Positions 26,171-34,576 of a stretch of 64,000 nucleotides of DNA are shown piece after piece. The position numbers and the translations under genes are program-made. Source of the DNA: Taishania sp037189645. Lineage in GTDB: Bacteria > Bacteroidota > Bacteroidia > Flavobacteriales_D > Crocinitomicaceae. The stretch is taken from NCBI GenBank assembly GCA_037189645.1, contig JBBCIY010000013.1, positions 1 through 64,000 on the forward strand, written 5' to 3'. Below the pieces are notes generated by a model. That model did not search any database, was not told the DNA's origin, and saw only the letters and a list, made by a program, of their open reading frames with translations. Every line of letters begins with the position of its first letter. The first letter of the stretch is position 1.

Positions 26171-26536
26171 TTATTTTTTCTTGTTTGCAACTGTTTTTCT
26201 TCTTCCTTTACGTGTACGGGAATTGTTCTTCGTACGTTGTCCTCTCAACGGAAGACCTGCACGGTGACGAATTCCTCTGTTACATCCGATGTCCATCAAA
26301 CGTTTGATGTTCAACTGGATTTCAGAACGCAACGCACCTTCCACTTTGATCGTGTTAACTGCTTCACGGATCAGACCAACCTGGTCGTCATTCCAATCGG
26401 AAACCTTGATGTTCTCATCAATGTTACTATCCTTCAAAATTTTAGAAGCGGTGCTTCTTCCGATACCAAAGATGTAAGTTAAACCAATTACACCTCTTTT
26501 ATTTTTTGGTAAATCTATACCTGCAATACGTGCCAT
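26171..26536 (-). CDS. rpsM: 30S ribosomal protein S13
   Basis: A 121-residue protein. The helix-hairpin region YIFGIGRSTASKIL near residue 21 and the basic C-terminal tail GLPLRGQRTKNNSRTRKG identify S13, which contacts the A- and P-site tRNAs and forms bridge B1 to the large subunit. It is the first gene of the alpha operon part, 12 nt after rpmJ. Confidence 0.99.
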   Translation of the reverse strand: MARIAGIDLPKNKRGVIGLTYIFGIGRSTASKILKDSNIDENIKVSDWNDDQVGLIREAVNTIKVEGALRSEIQLNIKRLMDIGCNRGIRHRAGLPLRGQRTKNNSRTRKGRRKTVANKKK

Positions 26537-26548
26537 AATCTTCTAATA

Positions 26549-26665
26549 TTAACCTTGTCTTTGTTTAAGTTTCGGATTCTTTTTGTTTATCACGTAAACT
26601 CTACCTTTTCTTTTAACGATCTTGCAATCTGCAGTACGTTTTTTAACTGATGCTCTTACTTTCAT
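26549..26665 (-). CDS. rpmJ: 50S ribosomal protein L36, Cys-poor form
   Basis: A 38-residue protein translated from the ATG at 26663-26665 to TAA at 26549-26551, starting MKVRASVKKRTADCKIVKRK and ending NPKLKQRQG. Only one of the usual four zinc ligands (a Cys at position 14) remains, so it is the zinc-free form common in Bacteroidota. It lies between infA and rpsM, the standard position. Confidence 0.97.
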   Translation of the reverse strand: MKVRASVKKRTADCKIVKRKGRVYVINKKNPKLKQRQG

Positions 26666-26697
26666 TTTACTATTTTTTTAATATTTTGAGCTTCTAC

Positions 26698-26916
26698 TTA
26701 CTTATATCTGAAAGAGATCCGTCCCTTTGTTAAATCGTAAGGGGACATTTCAACCTTTACTCTGTCTCCAGGTAAAATTTTGATGTAGAACATCCTCATT
26801 TTTCCTGAAATATGAGCTGTAATCACGTGACCGTTTTCCAACTCTACGCGAAACATAGCGTTTGATAATGCTTCGATAATCGTTCCGTCTTGCTCTATTG
26901 ATGTCTGTTTAGCCAT
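26698..26916 (-). CDS. infA: Translation initiation factor IF-1
   Basis: A 72-residue S1/OB-fold protein, exactly the usual length, with the pattern EALSNAMFRVELENGHVITAHISGKMR and the C-terminal PYDLTKGRISFRYK. It binds the ribosomal A site with IF-2 and IF-3 during initiation. It follows secY with a 4-nt gap. The map (methionine aminopeptidase) gene often found between secY and infA is absent here. Confidence 0.99.
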   Translation of the reverse strand: MAKQTSIEQDGTIIEALSNAMFRVELENGHVITAHISGKMRMFYIKILPGDRVKVEMSPYDLTKGRISFRYK

Positions 26917-26920
26917 AATC

Positions 26921-28258
26921 TTAGAAACCGGATAATTCGTTAGCAGATCTTCTTCCTCTGATGCGTGTTCCTTCCATTAAACCATCCATCTGGCGGTTCA
27001 ACAGGTATGACTCAATCTGTTGCAACGTGTCCAGGACAACTCCAACCATGATCAGGATGGATGTTCCTCCGAAAAACATTGCAAACTGTCCGTTTACTCC
27101 CGCAAGGTATGCAATCGCAGGAATGATCGCGATAGCAGCCAGGAACAATGATCCTGGGAAAGTGATCCTGGAAACCAGTGTGTCCACATAGTCTGCGGTT
27201 TCTTCTCCTGGTCTTACTCCCGGAATGAATCCTCCGCTCTTCTTCAGGTCATCCGCAATTTTCTTAGGGTTGATCATAATCGCTGTATAGAAATACGTAA
27301 ACACGATGATCAGTACCGCTAAAAGAACGTTGTACCATAACCCGTAAGGATCACTCATTTCCATTTGCAGCTTGCTTGGAGTTTCCGTGTTGGAAGCAAA
27401 TAGCATCATTGGGATCGTAACAATTGCCTGTGCAAAGATGATCGGCATCACACCGGATGCGTTCACTTTAATAGGCAGGTAATTACGTGCTCCCTGTGCA
27501 TCCACTTCGCGTGCTCCGACAACTCTCTTCGCTGTATTCAAAGGAATCTTACGGACTCCCTGTACAATGAATACAGTTGCCATCACAACTACCATAAACG
27601 CTACAATTTCAAGGATGATTTTAATCAGGTTTCCTTCATTGATACCAATTTCGGAAATAAACGCTTGAGGTAAACGAGCAAGGATCCCAACAGTAATCAA
27701 TAATGAAATACCATTCCCGATTCCTTTTTCTGTGATACGCTCTCCTAACCACACTGCGAACATTGCTCCTGCAATCAATACCAGTATTGTTTGTGCCCAC
27801 CACAAAGTTGATGGATCAGCAGGCATTGCATCTTTACTTTGTACATAAAGCGCAATGTAGGTTGGAGCCTGTAAAGCACAGATTCCAATTGTTAGAATAC
27901 GAGTGTAGTTATTAATACGTTTTCTACCTGATTCACCTTCATTCTGCATTTTCTGAACAGCAGGAACTGCCATTCCCAATAACTGCATGATGATAGATGC
28001 ACTGATGTACGGCATGATCCCCAACGCCATGATAGAGGCATTGGTGAAACCTCCTCCTGAGAAAAGAGAAAGAAGATCTTCCAGTACATTTGCCGAACCG
28101 GCCTGGTTGGCTTGTGCCAAGGCTGTATAATTTACACCCGGAATAATGATAAACGAACCGATCCGATATACCAAAATAAGTGAAAGAGTCAAGATGATTC
28201 TCTTTCTCAACTCTTCCACTTTCCAGATGTTTTTTATGTTCTGTATAAAACGTTTCAT
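26921..28258 (-). CDS. secY: Protein translocase subunit SecY
   Basis: A 445-residue inner-membrane protein with ten predicted helices and the family signatures GSFIIIPGV at helix 1, the plug region near SGGGFTNASIMALGIMPYISASI, and a cytoplasmic loop with Arg residues near the C-terminus. It forms the protein-conducting channel with SecE and SecG. Its place after rplO in the spc operon is normal. Confidence 0.99.
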   Translation of the reverse strand: MKRFIQNIKNIWKVEELRKRIILTLSLILVYRIGSFIIIPGVNYTALAQANQAGSANVLEDLLSLFSGGGFTNASIMALGIMPYISASIIMQLLGMAVPAVQKMQNEGESGRKRINNYTRILTIGICALQAPTYIALYVQSKDAMPADPSTLWWAQTILVLIAGAMFAVWLGERITEKGIGNGISLLITVGILARLPQAFISEIGINEGNLIKIILEIVAFMVVVMATVFIVQGVRKIPLNTAKRVVGAREVDAQGARNYLPIKVNASGVMPIIFAQAIVTIPMMLFASNTETPSKLQMEMSDPYGLWYNVLLAVLIIVFTYFYTAIMINPKKIADDLKKSGGFIPGVRPGEETADYVDTLVSRITFPGSLFLAAIAIIPAIAYLAGVNGQFAMFFGGTSILIMVGVVLDTLQQIESYLLNRQMDGLMEGTRIRGRRSANELSGF

Positions 28259-28283
28259 TCTATAAAAATGTTGGCGAAGTTAA

Positions 28284-28733
28284 TTAGATTTCTGAACAAT
28301 TCCCACCTTTATTTTCAATTGCCTCTTTTGCAGATGCTGAAAACTTGTGTGCTGTTACATTAATCTTAGTTGTTAACTCTCCTCTTCCCAGAACTTTCAC
28401 CAATTCATTTCTGGATATCAGTCCGTTCTCACGCAACACTTCAGGAGTGATCTCCGTTACGTTCTTACGGTCAATCAGCGATTGGATGATATCTAAATTA
28501 ATTGCCTTATATTCTACTCTGTTGATGTTCTTAAATCCAAATTTAGGAACTCGTCTCTGAAGTGGCATCTGACCTCCTTCAAATCCTATTTTCTTGCTGT
28601 ATCCAGATCTGGATTTTGCTCCCTTGTGCCCGCGTGTGGAAGTACCTCCGTAACCGGAACCTTGTCCACGTGCGATTCTTTTTCTGCTGTGTACAGAACC
28701 TTTCGCAGGAGTTAAATTATGTAAAGTGCTCAT
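28284..28733 (-). CDS. rplO: 50S ribosomal protein L15
   Basis: A 149-residue protein with the glycine- and arginine-rich N-terminal stretch RGQGSGYGGTSTRGHKG that threads into 23S rRNA, and the C-terminal region ending GNCSEI. It is a late-assembly protein that lies next to L30 and SecY in the spc operon. Confidence 0.99.
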   Translation of the reverse strand: MSTLHNLTPAKGSVHSRKRIARGQGSGYGGTSTRGHKGAKSRSGYSKKIGFEGGQMPLQRRVPKFGFKNINRVEYKAINLDIIQSLIDRKNVTEITPEVLRENGLISRNELVKVLGRGELTTKINVTAHKFSASAKEAIENKGGNCSEI

Positions 28734-28752
28734 ATCAAATCGATTTTATAAG

Positions 28753-28929
28753 TTATTCAACAACTTCTATTAAGTGTTGTACTTTCTTAACCATTCCCAG
28801 GATCTGAGGAGTTGCTTCTTTTTCTACAACCTGATTCAATTTTCTCAGACCTAACGCTTTTATCGTAGCTTTTTGTACAGCTGGACGTTTAATAGCGCTT
28901 CTCACTTGCTTAATTTTAATTGTAGCCAT
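28753..28929 (-). CDS. rpmD: 50S ribosomal protein L30
   Basis: A 58-residue protein from the ATG at 28927-28929 to TAA at 28753-28755. It starts MATIKIKQVRSAIKRPAVQK and contains TIKALGLRKLNQ, the family hallmark. It is 11 nt downstream of rpsE and 19 nt upstream of rplO, the standard order rpsE-rpmD-rplO. Confidence 0.97.
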   Translation of the reverse strand: MATIKIKQVRSAIKRPAVQKATIKALGLRKLNQVVEKEATPQILGMVKKVQHLIEVVE

Positions 28930-28940
28930 GTTTTTTCAGA

Positions 28941-29459
28941 TTAACCATTAAATACTTTATCCAACGAAATTCCACGCTGTCTTGCAACAGAAGCAGCATC
29001 TCTCAATTGAGACAATGCATCGATCGTTGCTTTTACTACGTTATGCGGATTTGACGAACCTTGTGATTTTGCCAATACGTTGTGAACTCCTACACTTTCA
29101 AGCACAGCACGCATCGCACCACCTGCGATTACTCCCGTACCTTCAGAAGCCGGCTTCAGCAATACACTGGCTCCACCAAATTTCCCTTTCTGTGGGTGAG
29201 GAACAGTACCTTTCAAAATCGGAACTTTGATCAAGTTCTTCTTTGCATCATCGATACCTTTTGTAATTGCTTCCGTTACTTCTTTTGCTTTTCCAAGACC
29301 GTGTCCAACGATTCCATTTTCATCACCAACCACTACAATTGCAGAGAAAGAGAAAGTACGACCTCCTTTGGTCACTTTCGTTACGCGGTTTACGGCTACC
29401 AACTTATCTTTAAGCTCTATATCCGAAGATTTTACTCTGTTAAATACTTGTGCTGCCAT
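28941..29459 (-). CDS. rpsE: 30S ribosomal protein S5
   Basis: A 172-residue protein. The N-terminal dsRNA-binding-like domain (LVAVNRVTKVTKGGRTFSFSA) is followed by the C-terminal domain with GKAKEVTEAITKGIDDAKKN and GSSNPHNVVKATIDAL. It helps decoding fidelity. The residues of the spectinomycin-contacting loop (VTKGGR) are of the common type. Confidence 0.99.
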   Translation of the reverse strand: MAAQVFNRVKSSDIELKDKLVAVNRVTKVTKGGRTFSFSAIVVVGDENGIVGHGLGKAKEVTEAITKGIDDAKKNLIKVPILKGTVPHPQKGKFGGASVLLKPASEGTGVIAGGAMRAVLESVGVHNVLAKSQGSSNPHNVVKATIDALSQLRDAASVARQRGISLDKVFNG

Positions 29460-29462
29460 TTC

Positions 29463-29816
29463 TTAAAATTTTAAACCGCCTTCTCTTGCAGAGTCAGCCA
29501 ATGATTTTACTCTCCCGTGATACAAATACCCGTTGCGGTCGAACACAACGCTTTCGATCCCGGCTTTAACTGCTTTCTCAGCCACTTCTTTTCCAACAAC
29601 TGCCGCCTGTTCAGTTTTGTTCTTCTTGTCAGCTGCTTTGTTATTGTATGAAGATGCTGCTGCTAATGTTTTCCCTGTAGTGTCATCTATCACTTGCGCG
29701 TAGATTTGCTTGTTACTACGAAAAACTGACAATCTCGGCACCATAGAAGTACCAGAAACTTTCTTCCTGATTCTTCTCTTGATTTTTGCTCTTCTGTTTA
29801 ATTTACTAAATGCCAT
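29463..29816 (-). CDS. rplR: 50S ribosomal protein L18
   Basis: A 117-residue protein with a basic N-terminal tail (RRAKIKRRIRKKVSG) and the conserved RLSVFRSNKQIYAQVIDD. It ends in YHGRVKSLADSAREGGLKF. L18 binds 5S rRNA together with L5. The gap to rpsE is 3 nt. Confidence 0.99.
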   Translation of the reverse strand: MAFSKLNRRAKIKRRIRKKVSGTSMVPRLSVFRSNKQIYAQVIDDTTGKTLAAASSYNNKAADKKNKTEQAAVVGKEVAEKAVKAGIESVVFDRNGYLYHGRVKSLADSAREGGLKF

Positions 29817-29826
29817 AACTTAAGTT

Positions 29827-30384
29827 TTATTTTTTACCTGCAGATTTTCCTGCTTTTCTTCTGATTTCCTCGCCTACAAACTTGATACCTTTTCCTTTGT
29901 ATGGTTCAGGCTTACGAAGGGAACGAATTTTGGCAGCAACCTGACCCAAAAGCTGATTGTCGTGAGACTCAAGTGTTACCACCGGTGCCTTACCTTTCTG
30001 GGTGTCTGCAGATACCTTTACTTCTTTAGGAATTTCGAATACATAAGGGTGAGAATAACCCAGCGCCAGCTCCAATGTTTGTCCTGTTGCTGTGGCACGG
30101 TATCCTACTCCTACTACTTCCAATTCCTTTTTGAACCCTTCCGAAACGCCGATCACCATATTTTGAACCAATGCACGGTACAAACCATGCTTTGCTCTGT
30201 GGTCAGGTGCGTCTGATACGCGGCTGAAAGTTACTGTTCCGTCTTCAATGGATAACTTCACGCATGAATCGTCGATTACCTGCGTCAATTCTCCTTTGGA
30301 ACCTTTAACAGTAATTACATTACCGTTAAACTTTACTTCTACTCCACTCGGGATGTTAACTGGGGATTTACCTATCCTTGACAT
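29827..30384 (-). CDS. rplF: 50S ribosomal protein L6
   Basis: A 185-residue protein made of two L6 repeats; MSRIGKSPVNIPSGV is the classic N-terminus and EPYKGKGIKFVGEEIRRKAGK the classic C-terminus. It lies near the sarcin-ricin loop where translation factors bind. It is in normal spc-operon order after rpsH. Confidence 0.99.
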   Translation of the reverse strand: MSRIGKSPVNIPSGVEVKFNGNVITVKGSKGELTQVIDDSCVKLSIEDGTVTFSRVSDAPDHRAKHGLYRALVQNMVIGVSEGFKKELEVVGVGYRATATGQTLELALGYSHPYVFEIPKEVKVSADTQKGKAPVVTLESHDNQLLGQVAAKIRSLRKPEPYKGKGIKFVGEEIRRKAGKSAGKK

Positions 30385-30402
30385 TTTTCTTTTTATTAAA
30401 GA

Positions 30403-30801
30403 TTAATATACGTAGCAAAGAACTTCTCCACCTACGTTTTGCTTTCTTGCTTCTTTATCCGTAATTACTCCGTGAGAAGTTGAAACAATCGCAATACCAA
30501 GACCGTTCAATACGCGTGGAAGCTCCTGTGCTCCTGCATATTTACGAAGTCCTGGTCTGGAAGCTCTCTGGATCTTAGTGATCGCAGGAACTTTAGTCGA
30601 AGGATTGTATTTCAAAGCAATTTTGATAACTCCCTGCTTTGAATCGTCTTCAAATTTGTAATTCGTGATATACCCTTGATCGAACAAAATCTGCGTAATC
30701 GCTTTTTTTGTGTTAGATGCAGGGATCTCAACTGTTTTCAAGCCAGCAGCACTTGCATTACGAATACGTGTCAAGTAATCTGCTATTGGATCTGTATACA
30801 T
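30403..30801 (-). CDS. rpsH: 30S ribosomal protein S8
   Basis: A 132-residue protein with the S8 pattern DPIADYLTRIRNA at the start and GIAIVSTSHGVITDKEARKQNVGGE near the end. It binds helix 21 of 16S rRNA early in assembly, and in E. coli also represses the spc operon by binding its mRNA. Here the gene is preceded by an unusual 109-nt gap that holds a promoter box identical to that of rpsL and a strong stem-loop. Confidence 0.99.
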   Translation of the reverse strand: MYTDPIADYLTRIRNASAAGLKTVEIPASNTKKAITQILFDQGYITNYKFEDDSKQGVIKIALKYNPSTKVPAITKIQRASRPGLRKYAGAQELPRVLNGLGIAIVSTSHGVITDKEARKQNVGGEVLCYVY

Positions 30802-30821
30802 ATAAATAAAAATTCGATTAT

Positions 30822-30859
30822 GGTTTTCGGCACACCTGAATAATCAGGCGTACCGAACC
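30822..30859 (-). promoter_or_regulatory. Stem-loop in the leader just upstream of rpsH
   Basis: On the minus strand the two arms pair over about 16 bp, with two G-U pairs and a 2-nt bulge, around a loop of about 4 nt. The inner arms are CGGTACGCCTGA (5') and TCAGGTGTGCCG (3'). No T-run follows, so it is not a terminator. It ends 21 nt before the S8 start codon and could be a translational control element, possibly for S8 itself. Confidence 0.65.
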
Positions 30860-30884
30860 TTTAATCAGTTAATACTACTAAATC

Positions 30885-30898
30885 GGGGTGCAAATATA
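30885..30898 (-). promoter_or_regulatory. Internal promoter box TATATTTG upstream of rpsH
   Basis: TATATTTG on the minus strand is an exact TAnnTTTG box. The 14 nt from the box onward (TATATTTGCACCCC) are identical to the rpsL promoter at 40693-40706. No well-spaced TTG was found. It lies in the only wide gap of the spc part of the cluster. Confidence 0.55.
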
Positions 30899-30910
30899 TA
30901 AAAATATTTT

Positions 30911-31225
30911 TTACCAGCTTGCTTTTTTAACTCCCGGGATTTTTCCTGCCAATGCCATCTCACGGAAAGTAACCCGTGAAATACCAAACTGACGCATGTA
31001 ACCTCTTGGACGTCCTGTAAGACCACAACGGTTGTGCTGTCTGTTTTTTGCAGAGTTTGCAGGCATTTTTTGCAACGCCATCATTGCATCCCACTTCGCA
31101 GCTACCACTTCTTCTGATTCGTCAGTAGATTTTAACACCTTTACCAACTCCTCACGTTTTTTTGCATAGCGTGCGTGAAGTTTTTCTCTTTTGCGCTCAC
31201 GCGCTTTCATTGATTCTTTTGCCAT
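30911..31225 (-). CDS. rpsN: 30S ribosomal protein S14, long zinc-free form
   Basis: A 104-residue protein. The C-terminal half NRCGLTGRPRGYMRQFGISR and PGVKKASW is classic S14. The usual Bacteroidota form is about 89 residues. This one has an insertion near residues 33-50 (around STDESEEVVAAKWDAMM) and so resembles the long E. coli form (101 residues). Only one Cys is present, so no zinc ribbon. It is required for assembly of the small-subunit head. Confidence 0.98.
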   Translation of the reverse strand: MAKESMKARERKREKLHARYAKKREELVKVLKSTDESEEVVAAKWDAMMALQKMPANSAKNRQHNRCGLTGRPRGYMRQFGISRVTFREMALAGKIPGVKKASW

Positions 31226-31228
31226 CTC

Positions 31229-31780
31229 TTATTTTTTTATAAATGGGAATCCGAACGCATCCAGCAATGCTCTACCTTCTTCATCTGTCTCAGCAGTTGT
31301 TACGAAAGTAATATCCATTCCTAAAATACGGTTCACCTTGTCAATATCAATTTCCGGGAAAATGATGTGCTCTTTCACTCCATAGTTGAAGTTTCCGCGC
31401 CCGTCAAACCCTTTCGGACTAACTCCTCTGAAGTCGCGAGTTCTTGGAAGTGCGATAGAGATCAAACGATCCAGGAAATCATACATGTTATCTCCTCTCA
31501 ACGTTACTTTCGTCCCGATCGGCATTCCTTTTCTCAGCTTAAAGTTGGAAATGTCCTTTTTAGAATTTGTAGATATTGCTCTTTGTCCGGCGATTCTGGA
31601 TAATTCTTCAACAGCTGTCTCAACAATTTTCTTGTCGGCAACTGCATCTCCCAATCCCTGGCTCAAAACAATCTTCGTAAGTTTAGGTACACGCATAGAC
31701 GTCTTGTACCCGAACTTTTCAGTTAAAGCAGGAATAATCTCTGCTTTATACTTTTCCTTAAGTCTCGGTGTATAACTCAT
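31229..31780 (-). CDS. rplE: 50S ribosomal protein L5
   Basis: A 183-residue protein with MRVPKLTKIVLSQGLGDAV near the start and RDFRGVSPKGFDGRGNFNYGVKEH in the middle. L5 binds 5S rRNA and contacts the P-site tRNA. It overlaps rplX by 1 nt and is 3 nt from rpsN. Confidence 0.99.
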   Translation of the reverse strand: MSYTPRLKEKYKAEIIPALTEKFGYKTSMRVPKLTKIVLSQGLGDAVADKKIVETAVEELSRIAGQRAISTNSKKDISNFKLRKGMPIGTKVTLRGDNMYDFLDRLISIALPRTRDFRGVSPKGFDGRGNFNYGVKEHIIFPEIDIDKVNRILGMDITFVTTAETDEEGRALLDAFGFPFIKK

Positions 31781-32097
31781 TACTTAATCTCCTCCCCTGA
31801 CTTTTTTGAATAACGAACTAATTTTCCATCCTTGTCCAGCTTACGTCCAATGCGTGTAGCCTGTCCGTTGTGAACAACCATAAGGTTAGAAATGTGGATA
31901 CCTGCTTCTTTCTCCACAATTCCTCCTTGAGGGTCCTGTGCACTTGGCTTGGAGTGTTTTTTTACTAAATTCACTCCTTCCACAATTGCACGAGATTTCT
32001 TTCTGTCAATCGCAAGGACTTTTCCTTCCTGATCACGTGAAGTACCGCTAATAACCTTAACGGTATCACCTACTTTAATGTGTAATTTCTGTTGCAT
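31780..32097 (-). CDS. rplX: 50S ribosomal protein L24
   Basis: A 105-residue protein from the ATG at 32095-32097 (MQQKLHIKVGDTVKVISG). An ATG three codons earlier (32106) is also possible. The KOW motif covers about residues 8-35. L24 starts large-subunit assembly by binding the 5' end of 23S rRNA. It overlaps rplE by 1 nt. Confidence 0.98.
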   Translation of the reverse strand: MQQKLHIKVGDTVKVISGTSRDQEGKVLAIDRKKSRAIVEGVNLVKKHSKPSAQDPQGGIVEKEAGIHISNLMVVHNGQATRIGRKLDKDGKLVRYSKKSGEEIK

Positions 32098-32109
32098 AAC
32101 TTCCATTAT

Positions 32110-32478
32110 TTAAAGTACCTCAGGAGCCAGAGAAACGATCTTCATATAATCGTTCTCACGTAGCTCGCGAGCAACTGGTCCGAAAATACGGGTTCCTCTC
32201 ATGTCCCCCGCCTGATTCAAGATAACGCAAGCGTTATCATCGAAACGGATGTAAGAACCGTCAGCACGACGTACTTCTTTTTTTGTTCTTACTACTACTG
32301 CCTTGGCAACCGATCCCTTTTTAACGGCTCCAGAGGGCGCTGCGCTCTTAACAGCAACAACGATCTTATCTCCAACGGAAGCATAACGGCGTCTTGTTCC
32401 ACCCAATACACGGATGCACAACACCTCCTTTGCTCCGGAGTTATCTGCTACTGTAAGTCTTGATTCACTCTGTATCAT
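32110..32478 (-). CDS. rplN: 50S ribosomal protein L14
   Basis: A 122-residue protein, standard length, starting MIQSESRLTVADNSGAKE and with the RGTRIFGPVARELR signature near residue 98. It lies at the subunit interface (bridges B5/B8). Confidence 0.99.
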   Translation of the reverse strand: MIQSESRLTVADNSGAKEVLCIRVLGGTRRRYASVGDKIVVAVKSAAPSGAVKKGSVAKAVVVRTKKEVRRADGSYIRFDDNACVILNQAGDMRGTRIFGPVARELRENDYMKIVSLAPEVL

Positions 32479-32489
32479 TACTACAAAAA

Positions 32490-32747
32490 TTATTTAGCTC
32501 TTTCAATAATTTCTACCAATCTCCAGTTCTTTGTTTTTGACAAAGGACGTGTTTCCATGATCTTAACTGTGTCTCCGATATTGGAGTCATTTTTTTCATC
32601 ATGGGCCACAAATTTAGTAGTTTTTTTGACGAACTTACCATACTTAGGGTGTTTTACTTTTCTCTCAACCGACACAACGATAGACTTATCCATCTTGTCG
32701 CTTGTTACAACACCTATACGTTCTTTTCTTAAATTACGCTCTTCCAT
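32490..32747 (-). CDS. rpsQ: 30S ribosomal protein S17
   Basis: An 85-residue OB-fold protein from MEERNLRKERIGVVTSDKMD, the usual N-terminus in this phylum. An ATG three codons upstream (32756) would add MIT. It binds the 5' domain of 16S rRNA. Confidence 0.98.
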   Translation of the reverse strand: MEERNLRKERIGVVTSDKMDKSIVVSVERKVKHPKYGKFVKKTTKFVAHDEKNDSNIGDTVKIMETRPLSKTKNWRLVEIIERAK

Positions 32748-32775
32748 TGTAATCATTTTTCTGAATCACAAGCGA

Positions 32776-32970
32776 TCAGGCTTGTTTTTCACGTTTTGTT
32801 AACTCAGTTTTCAACTGGGCAACCGTTCTTCTCATCTTGCGAATCTGAATCGGGTTTTCCAAAGGAGAAACTTTGTGATTCAATTTGATTTTTGCCAACT
32901 GTCCGTTCAAATCCGCAATACGGTTTTTCACGTCTTCAAGAGATAATTTTGTGATTTCTTGCTGCTTCAT
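32776..32970 (-). CDS. rpmC: 50S ribosomal protein L29
   Basis: A 64-residue two-helix protein starting MKQQEITKLSLEDVKNRIAD with the family motif near QIRKMRRTVAQLKTEL. It sits at the tunnel exit next to L23, where trigger factor and SRP dock. Confidence 0.98.
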   Translation of the reverse strand: MKQQEITKLSLEDVKNRIADLNGQLAKIKLNHKVSPLENPIQIRKMRRTVAQLKTELTKREKQA

Positions 32971-32977
32971 TTTACGA

Positions 32978-33406
32978 CTATTTTTCTGGAACTACAAAAT
33001 CATTACGAACGATGAACTTACACTTTACAGGTAATTTCTGAGCTGCCAGACGCATTGCTTCTTTTGCAATTTCGTAAGGAACTCCGTCCGCTTCAAATAA
33101 AATACGCCCTGGTCTTACTACTGCTACCCAGTGGCTAGGAGCACCTTTACCTTTACCCATCCGTACTTCAGCTGGTTTTGAAGTAACTGGTTTGTCTGGG
33201 AAGATACGGATCCATACTTTTCCTTCACGCTTCATGTAACGAGTAACGGCGATACGAGAAGCTTCAATCTGACGGGATGTGATCCATCCCGGCTCCAAAG
33301 TTTTCAGCGCATAGGATCCGAAAGCGACTGTACTCCCTCTGTGAGCAAGACCACGGTTTCTTCCCTTCTGTGCTTTTCTAAATTTGGTTCTTTTTGGCTG
33401 TAACAT
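32978..33406 (-). CDS. rplP: 50S ribosomal protein L16
   Basis: A 142-residue protein with MLQPKRTKFRKAQKGRNRG at the start and KGKGAPSHWVAVVRPGRILFE in the middle. It contacts the A-site tRNA elbow. Confidence 0.99.
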   Translation of the reverse strand: MLQPKRTKFRKAQKGRNRGLAHRGSTVAFGSYALKTLEPGWITSRQIEASRIAVTRYMKREGKVWIRIFPDKPVTSKPAEVRMGKGKGAPSHWVAVVRPGRILFEADGVPYEIAKEAMRLAAQKLPVKCKFIVRNDFVVPEK

Positions 33407-33430
33407 TTTTCTAAAATTTTACTGTCCTAA

Positions 33431-34150
33431 TTACTTTTTTCTTTTCTTAGCACCTGCAGGTTTTCTTCCCTGTCCTCCTTTTGCAGAAGATTGAGCTTGC
33501 CCAACATTTGGTGACAAATCGCGTTTTCCGTAAACCTCACCCTTGCATATCCACACCTTGATACCCAAGCGACCGTAAGTCGTGTGTGCTTCGGAAGTCG
33601 CATAATCGATGTCTGCTCTGAACGTATGTAACGGAGTACGTCCATCCTTGTACATCTCTGAACGAGCCATCTCTGCACCATTCAAACGTCCGGAGATCTT
33701 CACTTTGATCCCTTCTGCTCCCATGCGCATTGTACTCGCGATAGCCATTTTGATTGCTCTTCTGAAAGAGATACGTGCCTCCAGCTGACGAGCGATACCG
33801 TCTGCAACCAAACGAGCGTCCAGCTCAGGACGTTTTACCTCGAAAATGTTGATCTGGATCTCTTTTTTAGTCAGCTTCTTCAGCTCTTCTTTCAGCTTGT
33901 CAACCTCTTGTCCACCTTTACCGATGATAACTCCTGGTCTTGCAGTGTTAATAGTAACAGTAACCAGCTTCAATGTACGCTCAATAATGATTTTCGCGAT
34001 AGAAGCTCTAGACAAACGAGCGTGAAGATATTTACGGATCTTGTCATCCTCTACCAATTTATCTTTGTAGTTATCTCCACCATACCAGTTAGATTCCCAT
34101 CCATGGATGAAACCTAATCTATTACCTATTGGATTTGTTTTTTGTCCCAT
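33431..34150 (-). CDS. rpsC: 30S ribosomal protein S3
   Basis: A 239-residue protein. The N-terminal MGQKTNPIGNRLGFIHGW is followed by a KH type 2 domain (with VIIGKGGQEVDKLKEEL) and the C-terminal S3 domain (YATSEAHTTYGRLGIKVWI), then a basic Lys/Gly-rich tail. It lines the mRNA entry channel. Confidence 0.99.
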   Translation of the reverse strand: MGQKTNPIGNRLGFIHGWESNWYGGDNYKDKLVEDDKIRKYLHARLSRASIAKIIIERTLKLVTVTINTARPGVIIGKGGQEVDKLKEELKKLTKKEIQINIFEVKRPELDARLVADGIARQLEARISFRRAIKMAIASTMRMGAEGIKVKISGRLNGAEMARSEMYKDGRTPLHTFRADIDYATSEAHTTYGRLGIKVWICKGEVYGKRDLSPNVGQAQSSAKGGQGRKPAGAKKRKK

Positions 34151-34158
34151 TCTCTTAC

Positions 34159-34554
34159 TTATTTAACACCATCAACGATAATGGTAACATGGTTTGATCT
34201 TTTTCTAATTCTATGAGCACGTCCCTGAGGAGCAGCCTGAATTCGTTTCATCATTGCGCCGCCATCTACATAAATAGTGCGTACAATCAATGTTTCTTCT
34301 TCAATGCTTTTTCCTTCATTTTTTTGCTCCCAGTTTGCGATTGCGGAACGCAAAAGCTTCTCAAGGCTTACAGATGCAGCCTTAGAATTGTGTTGCAATA
34401 TATTTAGAGCTTTGTTTACTTCCACTCCCCTTACAAGATCTGCAACCAATCTCATCTTTCTAGGAGCGATCGGAGAATTGTTCAGACGTGCAATCGCAGT
34501 CGTAGCTTTCTCCGCTTTTAATTCTTTAGCTCTGTTTTTCTTTCTAACACCCAT
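34159..34554 (-). CDS. rplV: 50S ribosomal protein L22
   Basis: A 131-residue protein. The long beta-hairpin loop (MMKRIQAAPQGRAHRIRKRSNH) reaches into the exit tunnel. The first 20 residues are a basic extension before the conserved core LNNSPIAPRKMRLVADLVRG. Confidence 0.99.
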   Translation of the reverse strand: MGVRKKNRAKELKAEKATTAIARLNNSPIAPRKMRLVADLVRGVEVNKALNILQHNSKAASVSLEKLLRSAIANWEQKNEGKSIEEETLIVRTIYVDGGAMMKRIQAAPQGRAHRIRKRSNHVTIIVDGVK

Positions 34555-34576
34555 GACTTTGGTTTATTAAAAAATA

